A stretch of DNA of 64,000 nt from assembly GCF_001457035.1 (NCBI RefSeq), contig NZ_KQ758620.1:1-64000 (forward strand), in the 5' to 3' direction. Shown here piece by piece: positions 1-8,175 of the stretch. A model generated the notes under the pieces. It saw nothing but the letters and a program-made list of their open reading frames with translations. It was not told the origin of the DNA and did no database searches. The DNA comes from Fictibacillus enclensis (GTDB lineage: Bacteria > Bacillota > Bacilli > Bacillales > Fictibacillaceae). A program made the position numbers and the translations under genes. Numbering within the stretch: the first letter of the stretch is position 1; every line of letters begins with the position of its first letter.

Positions 1-182
<182 letters not shown>

Positions 183-260
183 GTGTTTGATATAGCTCTT
201 AAAGTTTAAAAATAAGAAATTGATGGGATTGTAAAATCCCTGACTTACTCTGGCTTTTGT

Positions 261-277
261 TTGGTTTTCAAAGAACA
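261..277 (-). promoter_or_regulatory. rrn leader boxA-like antitermination site
   Basis: The complement reads TGTTCTTTGAAAACC, which resembles the boxA element found in Bacillus rRNA leaders. It lies between promoter P2 and the 16S gene, where the Nus antitermination complex is expected to load. Function is inferred from sequence and position. Confidence 0.7.
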
Positions 278-311
278 TTTTGTCGATGCCGCTCGTTTTG
301 GCGACTTTCTT

Positions 312-340
312 ATGATAGCACCTTTGACGAAAGGTGTCAA
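312..340 (-). promoter_or_regulatory. rrn promoter P2 (sigma-A type)
   Basis: On the minus strand a -35 TTGACA (335-340) is separated by exactly 17 bases from a -10 TATCAT (312-317). It is the promoter nearer to the 16S gene of a tandem pair, as is usual for Bacillus rRNA operons. Transcription would start near 305, giving a leader of about 120 bases. Confidence 0.85.
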
Positions 341-398
341 CCACTTTTTTGCTTTGTTTATTTCGTTTATTTGCCGTGTCGTTTCAGCGACAAGTAGT

Positions 399-428
399 AC
401 TATACCATGTTAGTTAGAAAGTGGTCAA
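399..428 (-). promoter_or_regulatory. rrn promoter P1 (sigma-A type)
   Basis: On the minus strand a -35 TTGACC (423-428) is followed after 18 bases by a -10 TATAGT (399-404). It lies about 88 bases upstream of P2. Both -35 boxes sit in a repeated context (GTGTTGACC / GGTTGACAC), which fits tandem rrn promoters. Confidence 0.78.
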
Positions 429-456
429 CACCTTTTTCGAAAAAAGTTGTTCTTTT

Positions 457-1323
457 TTAGAATTTAGTGGTGTAGTGGCGATGATACAAGTGTTTCCCCT
501 TGGTTTCCTGCCTGATCACATGGATGATTCCCCTTTCGATCAGGTGCTCAAGAAGGACGGTCAGGTCAATAGAATAATCGGTCACCTCATGATGCTCCAT
601 TAATTCGGCAACAGACCATTCGTTTTGTTCCTGAAATACGCTCAGCAAATGTCCGGCCCCAAGCTTTGTTTTGGAACTAATGGAGAACTCGCTGGCAATT
701 AAGAGAAGTTCAATCCTTTTTTCAATCGGTTCATTCCCGGTAATAAGTTCTTCATATAGTTTGTAAATTTGGGGCTCAATCACCTTCACCTGATTCCAGA
801 CCGTAATTTCCGGGTGAAATCCGCGTTCGATCACAGCCAGACGGGCCAGGTGATGCAAGGCATGCAGAATATGGTTGAATGAATCAAGGTACTGACCGCT
901 GTGGAACAATTCCTTTCCATCGGAAAAACGGCGGAGCAGCTTGCCGAACTCAATGGTTATTTTCTTGGATCGTTCCGGTACGGGAAACTTGTCCAATCGG
1001 TCACGAAGCTCCGTAATATATTCGTTTCGGTTAAATAGAACTTTTCCGTTTACAACCCAATCAACCACACGGCGGTTCGAACCCAGAAGAAGCCATTGGT
1101 TCAGCTGATCTTCCGTTACAATATGTAAAGCTGCGATTTTATCACCATATTCGTAATGTTTAACGCTCCATGGTTTTTCCCCTTTTGTCACAATAATAAA
1201 GAGGATGCTGTCAAAGTTGTCTGTTAATGGGCTAAACGGTTTATTGCTCTCGATTAACAGTACTCCCAATGTGTTTTCGTTACTCGCCCTTTCTTGATAA
1301 AGCGGGCGTAACAAGTCTTCCAT
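457..1323 (-). CDS. ygxA: YgxA-like nucleotidyltransferase-like protein
   Basis: This 288-residue cytoplasmic protein matches the B. subtilis YgxA type in its start (MEDLLRPLYQERA), its length and its position beside an rrn operon. The N-terminal half resembles a nucleotidyltransferase-like fold and the C-terminal part a winged-helix-like region. The biochemical role is unknown. An ATG at 1323 was chosen because GGGAG lies 8 bases before it and the family begins there; the frame stays open to a TTG at 1398, but that codon has no usable ribosome site and would crowd the divergent ygzB promoter. It is convergent with nothing and ends just upstream of the rrn promoters. Confidence 0.8.
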   Translation of the reverse strand: MEDLLRPLYQERASNENTLGVLLIESNKPFSPLTDNFDSILFIIVTKGEKPWSVKHYEYGDKIAALHIVTEDQLNQWLLLGSNRRVVDWVVNGKVLFNRNEYITELRDRLDKFPVPERSKKITIEFGKLLRRFSDGKELFHSGQYLDSFNHILHALHHLARLAVIERGFHPEITVWNQVKVIEPQIYKLYEELITGNEPIEKRIELLLIASEFSISSKTKLGAGHLLSVFQEQNEWSVAELMEHHEVTDYSIDLTVLLEHLIERGIIHVIRQETKGKHLYHRHYTTKF

Positions 1324-1431
1324 GCCTTCAACTCCCGTTCTGATTTCGGTCTCCAACCAATTCAACGCAAGGTCTGAAAATCCTTTCTTTTTTTCCAAGT
1401 CCTTGTATACTGTAAGTTAGGAGGGACAATC

Positions 1432-1800
1432 ATGATAAAATATACGAGCAAGATTAATAAAATACGTACGTTTGCTCTAAGTCTTGTGTTTATCGGAATT
1501 ATTATTATGTACGCCGGCCTGTACTTCAGAAGCCATTTTATACTAATGTCATTATTTATGTTAATTGGATTTCTTGCAACCCTCGCCAGTGCCGGAGTTT
1601 ATTTTTGGATCGGAATGATCTCAACCAATGCGGTTCAGGTGGTCTGTCCGAACTGCAATAAGATAACAAAGGTTCTGGGGCGAGCGGATGCCTGCATGTC
1701 CTGCAATCAGCCATTGACACTTGATAAAAATCTCGAAGGCCTTGAATTTGATGAAAAATACAACTCCAGACGCGCAATGAAACAAGCATCAAAAAAATAA
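1432..1800 (+). CDS. ygzB: YgzB family membrane protein (UPF0295)
   Basis: This 122-residue protein has two hydrophobic segments at about residues 13-33 and 38-62, followed by a cytoplasmic zinc-ribbon-like motif made of CPNC and CMSC pairs. That layout is typical of the YgzB/UPF0295 family, whose function is unknown. GGAGG lies 6 bases before the ATG. As in B. subtilis it sits between ygxA and perR; here it is convergent with perR and shares a terminator with it. Confidence 0.88.
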   Translation: MIKYTSKINKIRTFALSLVFIGIIIMYAGLYFRSHFILMSLFMLIGFLATLASAGVYFWIGMISTNAVQVVCPNCNKITKVLGRADACMSCNQPLTLDKNLEGLEFDEKYNSRRAMKQASKK

Positions 1801-1836
1801 GCTGAATCCAGCCAAGCTGGTTCAGCTTATTTTTGT
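1799..1836. terminator. Bidirectional terminator between ygzB and perR
   Basis: GCTGAATCCAGC and GCTGGTTCAGC form a stem with one bulged base and a CAA loop, followed by a T-rich run on the plus strand and preceded by A residues that serve the minus strand. It overlaps the last codons of perR. Confidence 0.85.
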
Positions 1837-2265
1837 TTTATTGGTTCTGCATTCCGGGCATGTACCGTAGATCTCCATGCGGTGATGGCCAACATCAAAA
1901 CCTGTAACGGACTCGGCCAGCGCTTCCACCTCATCCAGTCCTGGATAATGGAAATCCACAATTTTTCCGCACCCTTCACAAATGATGTGATAGTGTTCGG
2001 TGGTGACGCAATCAAAACGGCTGGAGGCATCTCCGTACGTCAATTCCTTAACGAGACCAACTTCTTTAAATACACGAAGGTTGTTATAAACCGTCGCTAC
2101 ACTCATATTGGGAAATTTGCCTTCCAAGGACTTATATATTTCATCTGCGGTCGGATGGGTCATTGATTGAATCAGATGTTCCAGAATCGCATGACGCTGA
2201 GGAGTAATGCGGACTCCAAACTGCTTTAATGTGTCAATTGCTTCATTAATGCGTACTTCAGACAT
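1822..2265 (-). CDS. perR: PerR, Fur-family peroxide-sensing repressor
   Basis: This 147-residue DNA-binding metalloregulator represses peroxide-stress genes until metal-catalysed oxidation of its histidine ligands releases it. Every key residue falls at the B. subtilis number: H37, D85, H91, H93 and D104 for the regulatory metal, and C96, C99, C136 and C139 for structural zinc. Asp at 104 is diagnostic of PerR rather than Fur or Zur. The ATG at 2265 was chosen because it gives this numbering and has GAGGTG 7 bases upstream; two upstream in-frame ATGs are poorly placed. Its promoter carries an inverted repeat at the start site, so autorepression is likely. Confidence 0.95.
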   Translation of the reverse strand: MSEVRINEAIDTLKQFGVRITPQRHAILEHLIQSMTHPTADEIYKSLEGKFPNMSVATVYNNLRVFKEVGLVKELTYGDASSRFDCVTTEHYHIICEGCGKIVDFHYPGLDEVEALAESVTGFDVGHHRMEIYGTCPECRTNKTKIS

Positions 2266-2292
2266 CGTCATGCACCTCGCTCTCAAAAGATA

Positions 2293-2347
2293 TTCTTACA
2301 TTGTAATATTTATAAATAGTGTATCTCGGAATGCCTGCATTTGTCAA
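2293..2347 (-). promoter_or_regulatory. perR promoter with putative autoregulatory operator
   Basis: On the minus strand a -35 TTGACA (2342-2347), an 18-base spacer and a -10 TACACT (2318-2323) predict a start near 2311. Immediately downstream lies the inverted repeat TTACA-T-TGTAA (2296-2306), which extends to a 7-1-7 arrangement with one mismatch. A 7-1-7 repeat overlapping the start site is what Fur-family operators look like, although the bases differ from the usual Per box TTATAATNATTATAA. Confidence 0.65.
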
Positions 2348-3301
2348 TCAATAGCCCCGCTCTACTGCGATGATATTGGCTAAAAGGGGGTCTTTCTTCT
2401 TATATTTCTCCAGGTTTTCTGCAAACAGCTGAATGGCCCTGTCCTGATATAAAGGAGAGATCCCGGAAATATGGGGAGTAATGGTAACATTCTTCATGTT
2501 CCAGAGCGGATTGTTTGCAGGAAGAGGCTCTTCTTCGAACACATCGAGAACCGCATGGGCAATCTCCCCCTGCCGAAGAGCCGAAATCAAGTCATCTTGA
2601 ACAACCGTTGTTCCCCTCCCGATGTTAAGAAATACTGCAGACTTCTTCATGCGCCGAAAATGCTCGAGCGAAAGAAAGCCCTTTGTTTCCTCTGTAGTCG
2701 GAAGCACAGAGACAAGGTAGTCGCTCTCCTTGAGGACGGATGCCAGCTCCTCCCCTTTCGAATACATTCTGTCCACGTATTCAGCATGCTCCCCGCTTCT
2801 GTTAAACCCAAGCGTCGTCATGCCAAATGCCTTGGCGAGCCTGGCGATTTCACTACCAATAGCCCCAGTTCCCAAAATACCAATCGTACGGCCAGATATT
2901 TCACTCATCGCAACACTTCTGTCCCAAATGCCCTGCTCCTGGTGCTTGATCAGGATTTTAGCTTGTCTTGCCGTCTGCAATATCATGCCCATCGTATACT
3001 CGGCCATTGGGGTTTTATGGATGCCTCTTGCATTCGTCACCAATATCCCCTTTTCCTTGATGGCGTGAAATGGCATCCTGTCCATTCCGGCGGATATGAC
3101 CATAATCCATTCTAGATGAACAGCTTCTTCAATATGCTCTCTACTTAAGTCTTCCCCAAGCGTTATTAAAATTTCTGCGTTTTTTAAATTCGTTTGTGCT
3201 TCGTTTATGTTTTCATGAAAATAAAAGTTGTCATTGGGAAAACGGTCCAAAAGTGCTTTCTGAAGGTCTTGTCTGATTTTTGCTGATGTCACAATGTACA
3301 T
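2348..3301 (-). CDS. D-2-hydroxyacid dehydrogenase family protein
   Basis: This 317-residue NAD(P)-dependent oxidoreductase reduces or oxidises a 2-keto/2-hydroxy acid; the substrate cannot be read from sequence. A Rossmann motif GTGAIG lies at about residues 145-150, and the catalytic Arg (GRGT), Glu (EEEPLP) and His (HISG) segments follow in the expected order. GGGAGG lies 7 bases before the ATG at 3301, which was preferred to a start five codons upstream. The gene follows perR at about 80 bases and is read leftwards as a likely independent unit. Glyoxylate/hydroxypyruvate reductase activity is one possibility. Confidence 0.85.
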   Translation of the reverse strand: MYIVTSAKIRQDLQKALLDRFPNDNFYFHENINEAQTNLKNAEILITLGEDLSREHIEEAVHLEWIMVISAGMDRMPFHAIKEKGILVTNARGIHKTPMAEYTMGMILQTARQAKILIKHQEQGIWDRSVAMSEISGRTIGILGTGAIGSEIARLAKAFGMTTLGFNRSGEHAEYVDRMYSKGEELASVLKESDYLVSVLPTTEETKGFLSLEHFRRMKKSAVFLNIGRGTTVVQDDLISALRQGEIAHAVLDVFEEEPLPANNPLWNMKNVTITPHISGISPLYQDRAIQLFAENLEKYKKKDPLLANIIAVERGY

Positions 3302-3434
3302 GCTGTTTCCTCCCAAGGATTAAAAAGGTGGTCAAAGGAAAAAGTGCGGGAATGAATCCCACACTAATTGGAAGAGTTATTACTAAATTCTATGCATTTT
3401 CGAATCTGCGGTACCAACTGTTCTGTTAAATTTT

Positions 3435-4544
3435 TCATTTTAAATGCTGAGGATTTAGCCCTTCAAGCTCAGGAAGGACAAACAATCCATCCTTTCGAAC
3501 AAGAACGTCATCAAAATACAGCTCTCCCCCGCCATACTCAGGTCGCTGGATGAGCACCATATCCCAGTGAACGGAAGAACGGTTTCCATTGTCCGCATCT
3601 TCATAGGCCTCACCCGGAGTGAAGTGAATGCTTCCTGCTATTTTTTCGTCAAACAGGATATCTCCCATTGGGTGCAAAATCATCGGATTTACGCCAATCG
3701 CAAACTCACCGACAAAACGCGCTCCTTCATCCGTCTCAAAAATCTCATTGATTTTATCTGAATTATCAGCTGTTGCTTCTACAATTTTTCCGTCCTTGAA
3801 TGTAAGACTTACATTGTTAAATACCGTTCCGCGGTATGGACAAGGAGTATTGTAGGTGATGGTTCCGTTGACACTATCTTTGACCGGAGCTGTAAATACC
3901 TCTCCATCCGGAATGTTGTTTTCCCCTGCACACTTCACGGCAGGAATGCCTTTAATGGAGAATGTCAGATCCGTACCCGGAGACACAATCCTTACTCTAT
4001 CGGTGCGTTCCATTAATTCCTGTAAAGGCTGCTGGGCCTGGTCCATTTTTTCATAGTCCACATTGCAGACATCAAGAAGAAAATTTGTAAACGCCTCATA
4101 GCTCATCTTAGCCTTTTGGGCAAGACCCTGCGTCGGATAATTTAACAATACCCATTTGCGGTCGTTGATGATCACTTTTTGTACCGGCTTAAAGTATTCA
4201 CCGCGCAGGCGGAACTTCTCTCCGGGCACATCAGAAAGTTCAGCATCGTTTTCAGAACTTGAAATGGAGATATACGCATCCACTTCCTTCACCCTCTTTA
4301 AGTCCCATTGCATGGAGGTTTCGAGCTGTTCCGCTTCATAACCCGTATACAAATACCGGTTTATTTCATCATCATAAAGGTTAACATACGGGTAAGCACC
4401 CATTGCATAAGCTTCTTCGATTAGTGCTTTTATTAATGGGCGGGCCGTCAGCGGTGAAGTGATCAGCACCCGTTCCCCCTTCTTTAATTGAACGGAATGG
4501 TGAAGCAGTGTTTTCGCAAGAGTAACCACTCTCTGGTCAATCAT
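3435..4544 (-). CDS. M29-family metalloaminopeptidase
   Basis: This 369-residue cytoplasmic enzyme removes N-terminal residues from peptides. The family's metal ligands are recognisable in the C-terminal half: Glu in the GEFAIG segment, Glu in DEKIAGSIH, and the His and Asp of SSVHWDMV. Length fits thermophilic aminopeptidases such as AmpS/AmpII of Bacillus. The ATG at 4544 has GGGGGA six bases upstream; a longer reading frame to 4616 lacks a ribosome site. It would process the peptides brought in by the importer at 17.5-23.1 kb, but that link is inference. Confidence 0.9.
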   Translation of the reverse strand: MIDQRVVTLAKTLLHHSVQLKKGERVLITSPLTARPLIKALIEEAYAMGAYPYVNLYDDEINRYLYTGYEAEQLETSMQWDLKRVKEVDAYISISSSENDAELSDVPGEKFRLRGEYFKPVQKVIINDRKWVLLNYPTQGLAQKAKMSYEAFTNFLLDVCNVDYEKMDQAQQPLQELMERTDRVRIVSPGTDLTFSIKGIPAVKCAGENNIPDGEVFTAPVKDSVNGTITYNTPCPYRGTVFNNVSLTFKDGKIVEATADNSDKINEIFETDEGARFVGEFAIGVNPMILHPMGDILFDEKIAGSIHFTPGEAYEDADNGNRSSVHWDMVLIQRPEYGGGELYFDDVLVRKDGLFVLPELEGLNPQHLK

Positions 4545-4635
4545 GTAAAATCCCCCTGTTCTATGTATCTTACAAAAATTCCAACAATTTAATATTATCA
4601 TGATTTCTTTCACCATGCTTAGATTTCATCCTAAC

Positions 4636-4665
4636 GTATACACGCCCGTTATACGTCCCATACTA
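4636..4665 (+). promoter_or_regulatory. Sigma-G-type promoter of sspH
   Basis: A -35-like GTATA (4636-4640) and a -10-like CATACTA (4659-4665) are separated by 18 bases, 24 bases before the sspH start. Both match the forespore sigma-G pattern, which fits the encoded spore protein. Confidence 0.65.
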
Positions 4666-4688
4666 AACAAAAAAAGGAGCAAATAATC

Positions 4689-4868
4689 ATGAATACAGAC
4701 CGAGCAAAACAAATTATTACTTCCCCTGGCGAAATTGAAGTTCACTACTATGGAAAACCTGTATGGATTGAATCGATAAACGCTGCAAGCGGAACCGCCT
4801 GGGTACACCCGAATGATAACCCGACTCATGATATGGAAGTCCCTGTTTCGGATCTTGAGGAACATTAA
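4689..4868 (+). CDS. sspH: H-type small acid-soluble spore protein
   Basis: This 59-residue protein starts MNTDRAKQI and has the YYGKPVWIE and GTAWV segments typical of SspH. Members are made in the forespore and packed in the dormant spore core; the H-type is not an alpha/beta DNA-coating protein and its precise role is unclear. AAGGAG lies 9 bases before the ATG, and a sigma-G-like promoter precedes it. It is too short for many gene finders and lies between two leftward genes, convergent with bcp. Confidence 0.9.
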   Translation: MNTDRAKQIITSPGEIEVHYYGKPVWIESINAASGTAWVHPNDNPTHDMEVPVSDLEEH

Positions 4869-4870
4869 AA

Positions 4871-4905
4871 GGGATGCTGCATCAATTGCAGCACCCCTAT
4901 TTTAT
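4871..4905. terminator. Bidirectional terminator between sspH and bcp
   Basis: GGGATGCTGC and GCAGCACCCC form a 10-bp stem with a seven-base loop, followed by a T-rich stretch. It serves both convergent genes. Confidence 0.85.
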
Positions 4906-5372
4906 TTCAAGTTTTCCCGGATATAGCTCAGCACTTCCTCTATATGCTCTTTGACCTTCACTTTTCTGTATTCTTTTACAAGCGTACCTTCCTTATCAAG
5001 GATAAATGTGGATCGTTCAATCCCCATATACTCTTTCCCAAAGTTCTTTTTGAGTTTCCAAACATCAAACAGCTCGGCCGCTTTATGGTCTTCGTCTGCG
5101 AGCAGCAAAAACGGCAGACCGTACTTATCAATAAATTTTTCATGCCTTGCGAGCGGATCCGTGCTAACCCCAAGAATCACCGCATCCAAATCCTGAAATT
5201 CCTCATGCTTGTCCCTGAAATCACAAGCCTGGGTAGTACAGCCCGGCGTCATATCTTTTGGATAAAAATAAAGAACGACATTTTTCCCCTTGAAATCTGA
5301 TAACGTTACTTCTTTTCCGTTGCTTGCCGGCAATGTGAAATCCGGCGCTTTTTCTCCTTCGGCAACAGCCAT
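4902..5372 (-). CDS. bcp: Thioredoxin-dependent thiol peroxidase (BCP-type peroxiredoxin)
   Basis: This 156-residue peroxiredoxin reduces hydrogen and organic peroxides using thiols. The active-site segment [15 protein letters not shown] holds the peroxidatic Cys45 and a resolving candidate Cys50, the arrangement of BCP/PrxQ enzymes. AGGAGG lies 7 bases before the ATG. B. subtilis has the orthologue ygaF next to perR and gsaB, so the context is conserved, though here an aminopeptidase, a dehydrogenase and sspH separate it from perR. No clear Per box was seen upstream. Confidence 0.93.
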   Translation of the reverse strand: MAVAEGEKAPDFTLPASNGKEVTLSDFKGKNVVLYFYPKDMTPGCTTQACDFRDKHEEFQDLDAVILGVSTDPLARHEKFIDKYGLPFLLLADEDHKAAELFDVWKLKKNFGKEYMGIERSTFILDKEGTLVKEYRKVKVKEHIEEVLSYIRENLK

Positions 5373-5431
5373 TTGTATCCCTCCTGCTTAAGTTGTTTCC
5401 ATATAAAGAGGGTAACCAATTCTGTGCCTTC

Positions 5432-5851
5432 CTACAACCTTTTTGATGGAGGGTTGCGATCAATCACAGAATTCAGGACAAATGCGGCCGGCAGCAGATA
5501 CCCGATGAGCGCCTCCAGAATTGAAAGCCACCTGCCAAAACCCATCGGTGTAAGATCTCCATACCCGACAGACAGCATTGTCATCGAGCTGAAATACATC
5601 GCATCATCAACTACGTGAAAAAAATGTTGATGACCGATCACCAACCCATCTTTCTCAAGGACATGGATGTCCATCAAGAGCAGTGAGGTGTACATTAAGC
5701 CAAAACCCAAAATAATGGTCATATAAACAGTGATTAATACCAATAGGTGGTTCAGTGACATAAGCTGATACTTCATTACCGGATGGGAAAAAAGGGACTG
5801 CAGGCTTTTGAACACAATAAACCCTGATAAAAAAAGAATCGCAACATACAT
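5432..5851 (-). CDS. Two-transmembrane potassium channel family protein
   Basis: This 139-residue membrane protein carries the K+ selectivity filter SVGYGD at about residues 94-99, preceded by a pore helix and flanked by hydrophobic helices at about residues 2-20, 30-55 and 105-122. It belongs to the ion-channel (Ion_trans_2) family and probably works as a tetramer in the cytoplasmic membrane. There is no fused RCK or cyclic-nucleotide domain. The start is uncertain: the ATG at 5851 was chosen, but a GTG 13 codons upstream (5890) is also open, and neither has a strong ribosome site. Confidence 0.82.
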   Translation of the reverse strand: MYVAILFLSGFIVFKSLQSLFSHPVMKYQLMSLNHLLVLITVYMTIILGFGLMYTSLLLMDIHVLEKDGLVIGHQHFFHVVDDAMYFSSMTMLSVGYGDLTPMGFGRWLSILEALIGYLLPAAFVLNSVIDRNPPSKRL

Positions 5852-5923
5852 ACTCCGTCCACCATCCCTTGGTAGCAGTTTATGCTTCACCTGGAACGAT
5901 TAGGACAGGTCAGACCTTTTCAT

Positions 5924-5959
5924 AAAAAAAGGCATCGGTACTTATCGCCGCTGCCTTTT
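5924..5959 (-). terminator. Terminator of the subtilase gene
   Basis: On the minus strand AAAAGGCAGCGG pairs with CGaTGCCTTTT, followed by a run of T. It lies just past the subtilase stop codon. Confidence 0.75.
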
Positions 5960-5968
5960 GCAATTTGA

Positions 5969-7138
5969 TTAATAACGAACAGCATTTGCTGCGTTCACAC
6001 GTCCTTTCGAGAAATAGGTTCCGGTACCGGAAATTTTGTCCGCAGTGTTCTCAATCGCAGAACGAATCTGTGAAGCGCTTCTTCCCTGTGAAGCCAGCAG
6101 ACCGGCTACACCAGCCACAAGAGGAGTGGCCATGCTTGTTCCGGAAAGGTAAGCATAATTTCCGCCAGGTATTGTGGAAAGGATGTTAACACCTGGAGCC
6201 GCTACATCTACCCATGAACCGTAATTGGAGAAGGAAGCAAGCCGGTCATTCTGATCTGTTGCCGCAACCGCGATAGCAGAAGAGTAATAAGCTGGGTAAC
6301 TTGGAGCAGAAGTGCTTTCATTACCTGCAGCAGCGACCACTGCAGATCCTTTGCTTGCCGCGTAACTTACTGCGCTTTGAAGAGTGGACGCAGAGCTTGG
6401 CCCGCCAAGGCTGAGAGAAATAACCTTAGCTCCTTGATCAGCCGCATACCGGATACCGCTTGCCACGTCATCAAGGGAACCGCTTCCGTTTGCATCAAGC
6501 ACACGAACTGCCAAAACTGAAACGTTTGGCGCCATGCCCGCAATACCACGGCTGTTGTTGGTTACCGCTGCCGCGATACCTGCGCAATGTGTGCCGTGCT
6601 CATTAAGATCCATTGGATCGCTGTCATTGTCCACATAATCGTATCCTTTGATTACTTTACCTGCCAAGTCCGGATGGTTGTAGTCCACGCCTGTATCGAC
6701 AATAGCCACTTTCACAGATGACGATCCTTTTGTAACATCCCATGCGGACTGTGCTCCCACCTTTTGAGGCGCATATTGATAGGAAGAAAAATACGTATCA
6801 TTTGGTGTGTAGGTTGCTTTGTATGTATAGTTTGGTTCTGCATAATCTACGTTCGCGTTGTTCTTGTACTCCTTGATGGCTCCTTTTACATCGCCATCCT
6901 TCACTTTAACCACTTGAAAACCATTTTCCTTTTCAACAAGCTGAGCGTCAGATTTTGCGTGGATCGCTTTTGTTTTGGCTGAAGAAACACCTTTTTTAAA
7001 TTTTACAATAATTTCGTTAGGGGCTACTTCTGCTTTCACAGCTGTTTTTTGTGAAACTTGTGTTGCGGCTTGTGCAGGGGATGCTAAAGACACAACAATC
7101 GGTAATACAGCGGCTACTGCCATGAACTTCTTGATCAA
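5969..7138 (-). CDS. Secreted subtilisin-family (S8) serine protease
   Basis: This 389-residue preproprotein has a signal peptide ending near SPAQAA (about residue 25), an inhibitor-I9-like propeptide (EIIVKFKKG region, about residues 42-105) and an S8 catalytic domain. The catalytic triad is visible as Asp in VAIVDTGVD, His in HGTHCAG and Ser in GTSMATP. It would be secreted and degrade extracellular protein. The TTG at 7138 has AAAGGAG seven bases upstream and was preferred over a GTG three codons earlier that overlaps that site. Thermitase-like rather than classical subtilisin spacing is suggested by the His loop. Confidence 0.92.
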   Translation of the reverse strand: MIKKFMAVAAVLPIVVSLASPAQAATQVSQKTAVKAEVAPNEIIVKFKKGVSSAKTKAIHAKSDAQLVEKENGFQVVKVKDGDVKGAIKEYKNNANVDYAEPNYTYKATYTPNDTYFSSYQYAPQKVGAQSAWDVTKGSSSVKVAIVDTGVDYNHPDLAGKVIKGYDYVDNDSDPMDLNEHGTHCAGIAAAVTNNSRGIAGMAPNVSVLAVRVLDANGSGSLDDVASGIRYAADQGAKVISLSLGGPSSASTLQSAVSYAASKGSAVVAAAGNESTSAPSYPAYYSSAIAVAATDQNDRLASFSNYGSWVDVAAPGVNILSTIPGGNYAYLSGTSMATPLVAGVAGLLASQGRSASQIRSAIENTADKISGTGTYFSKGRVNAANAVRY

Positions 7139-7348
7139 ATCGATCACTCCTTTGTTTGGGATACTTTTAGCATAGTAGCAATTTAGCAGAAGATAAAGAA
7201 AATTTTACATATTTGTAGAAAGATGAATACTATATACCAATAATTTCACATTCCTAACATTTGTAAGGTTAATTAACTAGAAAATTACTGTAAAAAAAAT
7301 AATCCTTTTTTCCTGCTACCTTAGATGCCGTGTGAATAAAAGACATAA

Positions 7349-7377
7349 AAAAGACACCTCCATTCGAGGTGTCTTTT
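7349..7377. terminator. Terminator of the ABC-2 export operon
   Basis: A perfect inverted repeat AAAAGACACCTC / GAGGTGTCTTTT with a five-base loop lies just past the stop of the last permease gene, with T runs on both strands. Confidence 0.9.
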
Positions 7378-7382
7378 ATCCG

Positions 7383-8168
7383 TTAATTTCCTGCTCCCCG
7401 GTATTTGGTAACACCGTAATTCCATAACACAACCGAAAGTCCGAAGAAGATGACGCCGATCACCGGAGTGAAAAACGCATATCCATACCATTCGTCCCTG
7501 CCGAGAAAATAAGCAGACGGATATACTCCGACAAAGGCAAAGGGAAGAATCCATGTCAGCACGTAACGAATAATACGGTTATAGATGTTGACCGGATAAC
7601 GGCCGTAATTTCCGATATTGTACATCGTCGGCATAATATCCGTTTTGCTGTCGGACCAAAACCCGATACTTGCCAAGGCAACAAAGATACCCGCATAAAC
7701 GAGCGCCCCGCCGGCAACAAGCACCACAAAAACGAAAGGATCGTACCAGTGAAGGCTTAAACCGAGTTGGCGGCCGGAATAAAACATGATACCAAGTCCT
7801 GTAATAACCCCGAACAAGGATTCCAATTCCATTCTTTCAAGGATGATTTGGAACAGACTGTGAATGGGCCGGGTGAGAATCCGGTCCATCTCCCCTTTGA
7901 CAATATACCGGTCCGTAAAGTCCCAAATGTTAAAAAAGGCACCGAATATAGCAAAGGGTACAAGAAAGAAACCATAGATAAAAACCATTTCATCCTTGCT
8001 CCAGCCGCTCAGCAGGCTGGTATGTCCAAAAACAACCAAAATAAAAATTAGATTTACAGCCTGAAAAAGCAAATCGGAAAAGATCTCAACCAGCATATCA
8101 GCTCGATAAGTGAGCCTTGTTTTTAAATACTGTCCTGCATATTGAAAAAAGATAGATAAATACGACAT
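7383..8168 (-). CDS. ABC-2-type transporter permease (COG3694-like)
   Basis: This 261-residue membrane protein has about six hydrophobic helices and is the last gene of a three-gene export operon. It resembles the paired permeases (COG3694 with COG4587) that accompany an ATPase of the COG4586 type. The substrate is unknown. The ATG at 8168 has GAGG five bases upstream; its start lies seven bases from the stop of the preceding permease gene, so translation is probably coupled. An eight-codon upstream extension was rejected because it would overlap that gene. Confidence 0.85.
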   Translation of the reverse strand: MSYLSIFFQYAGQYLKTRLTYRADMLVEIFSDLLFQAVNLIFILVVFGHTSLLSGWSKDEMVFIYGFFLVPFAIFGAFFNIWDFTDRYIVKGEMDRILTRPIHSLFQIILERMELESLFGVITGLGIMFYSGRQLGLSLHWYDPFVFVVLVAGGALVYAGIFVALASIGFWSDSKTDIMPTMYNIGNYGRYPVNIYNRIIRYVLTWILPFAFVGVYPSAYFLGRDEWYGYAFFTPVIGVIFFGLSVVLWNYGVTKYRGAGN

Positions 8169-8175
8169 TCTGCCC

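Noticed and set aside
2471-3115. Long plus-strand open frame opposite the 2-hydroxyacid dehydrogenase gene
   Set aside because: It has no ribosome site and no recognisable domain, while the minus-strand frame carries intact dehydrogenase motifs.
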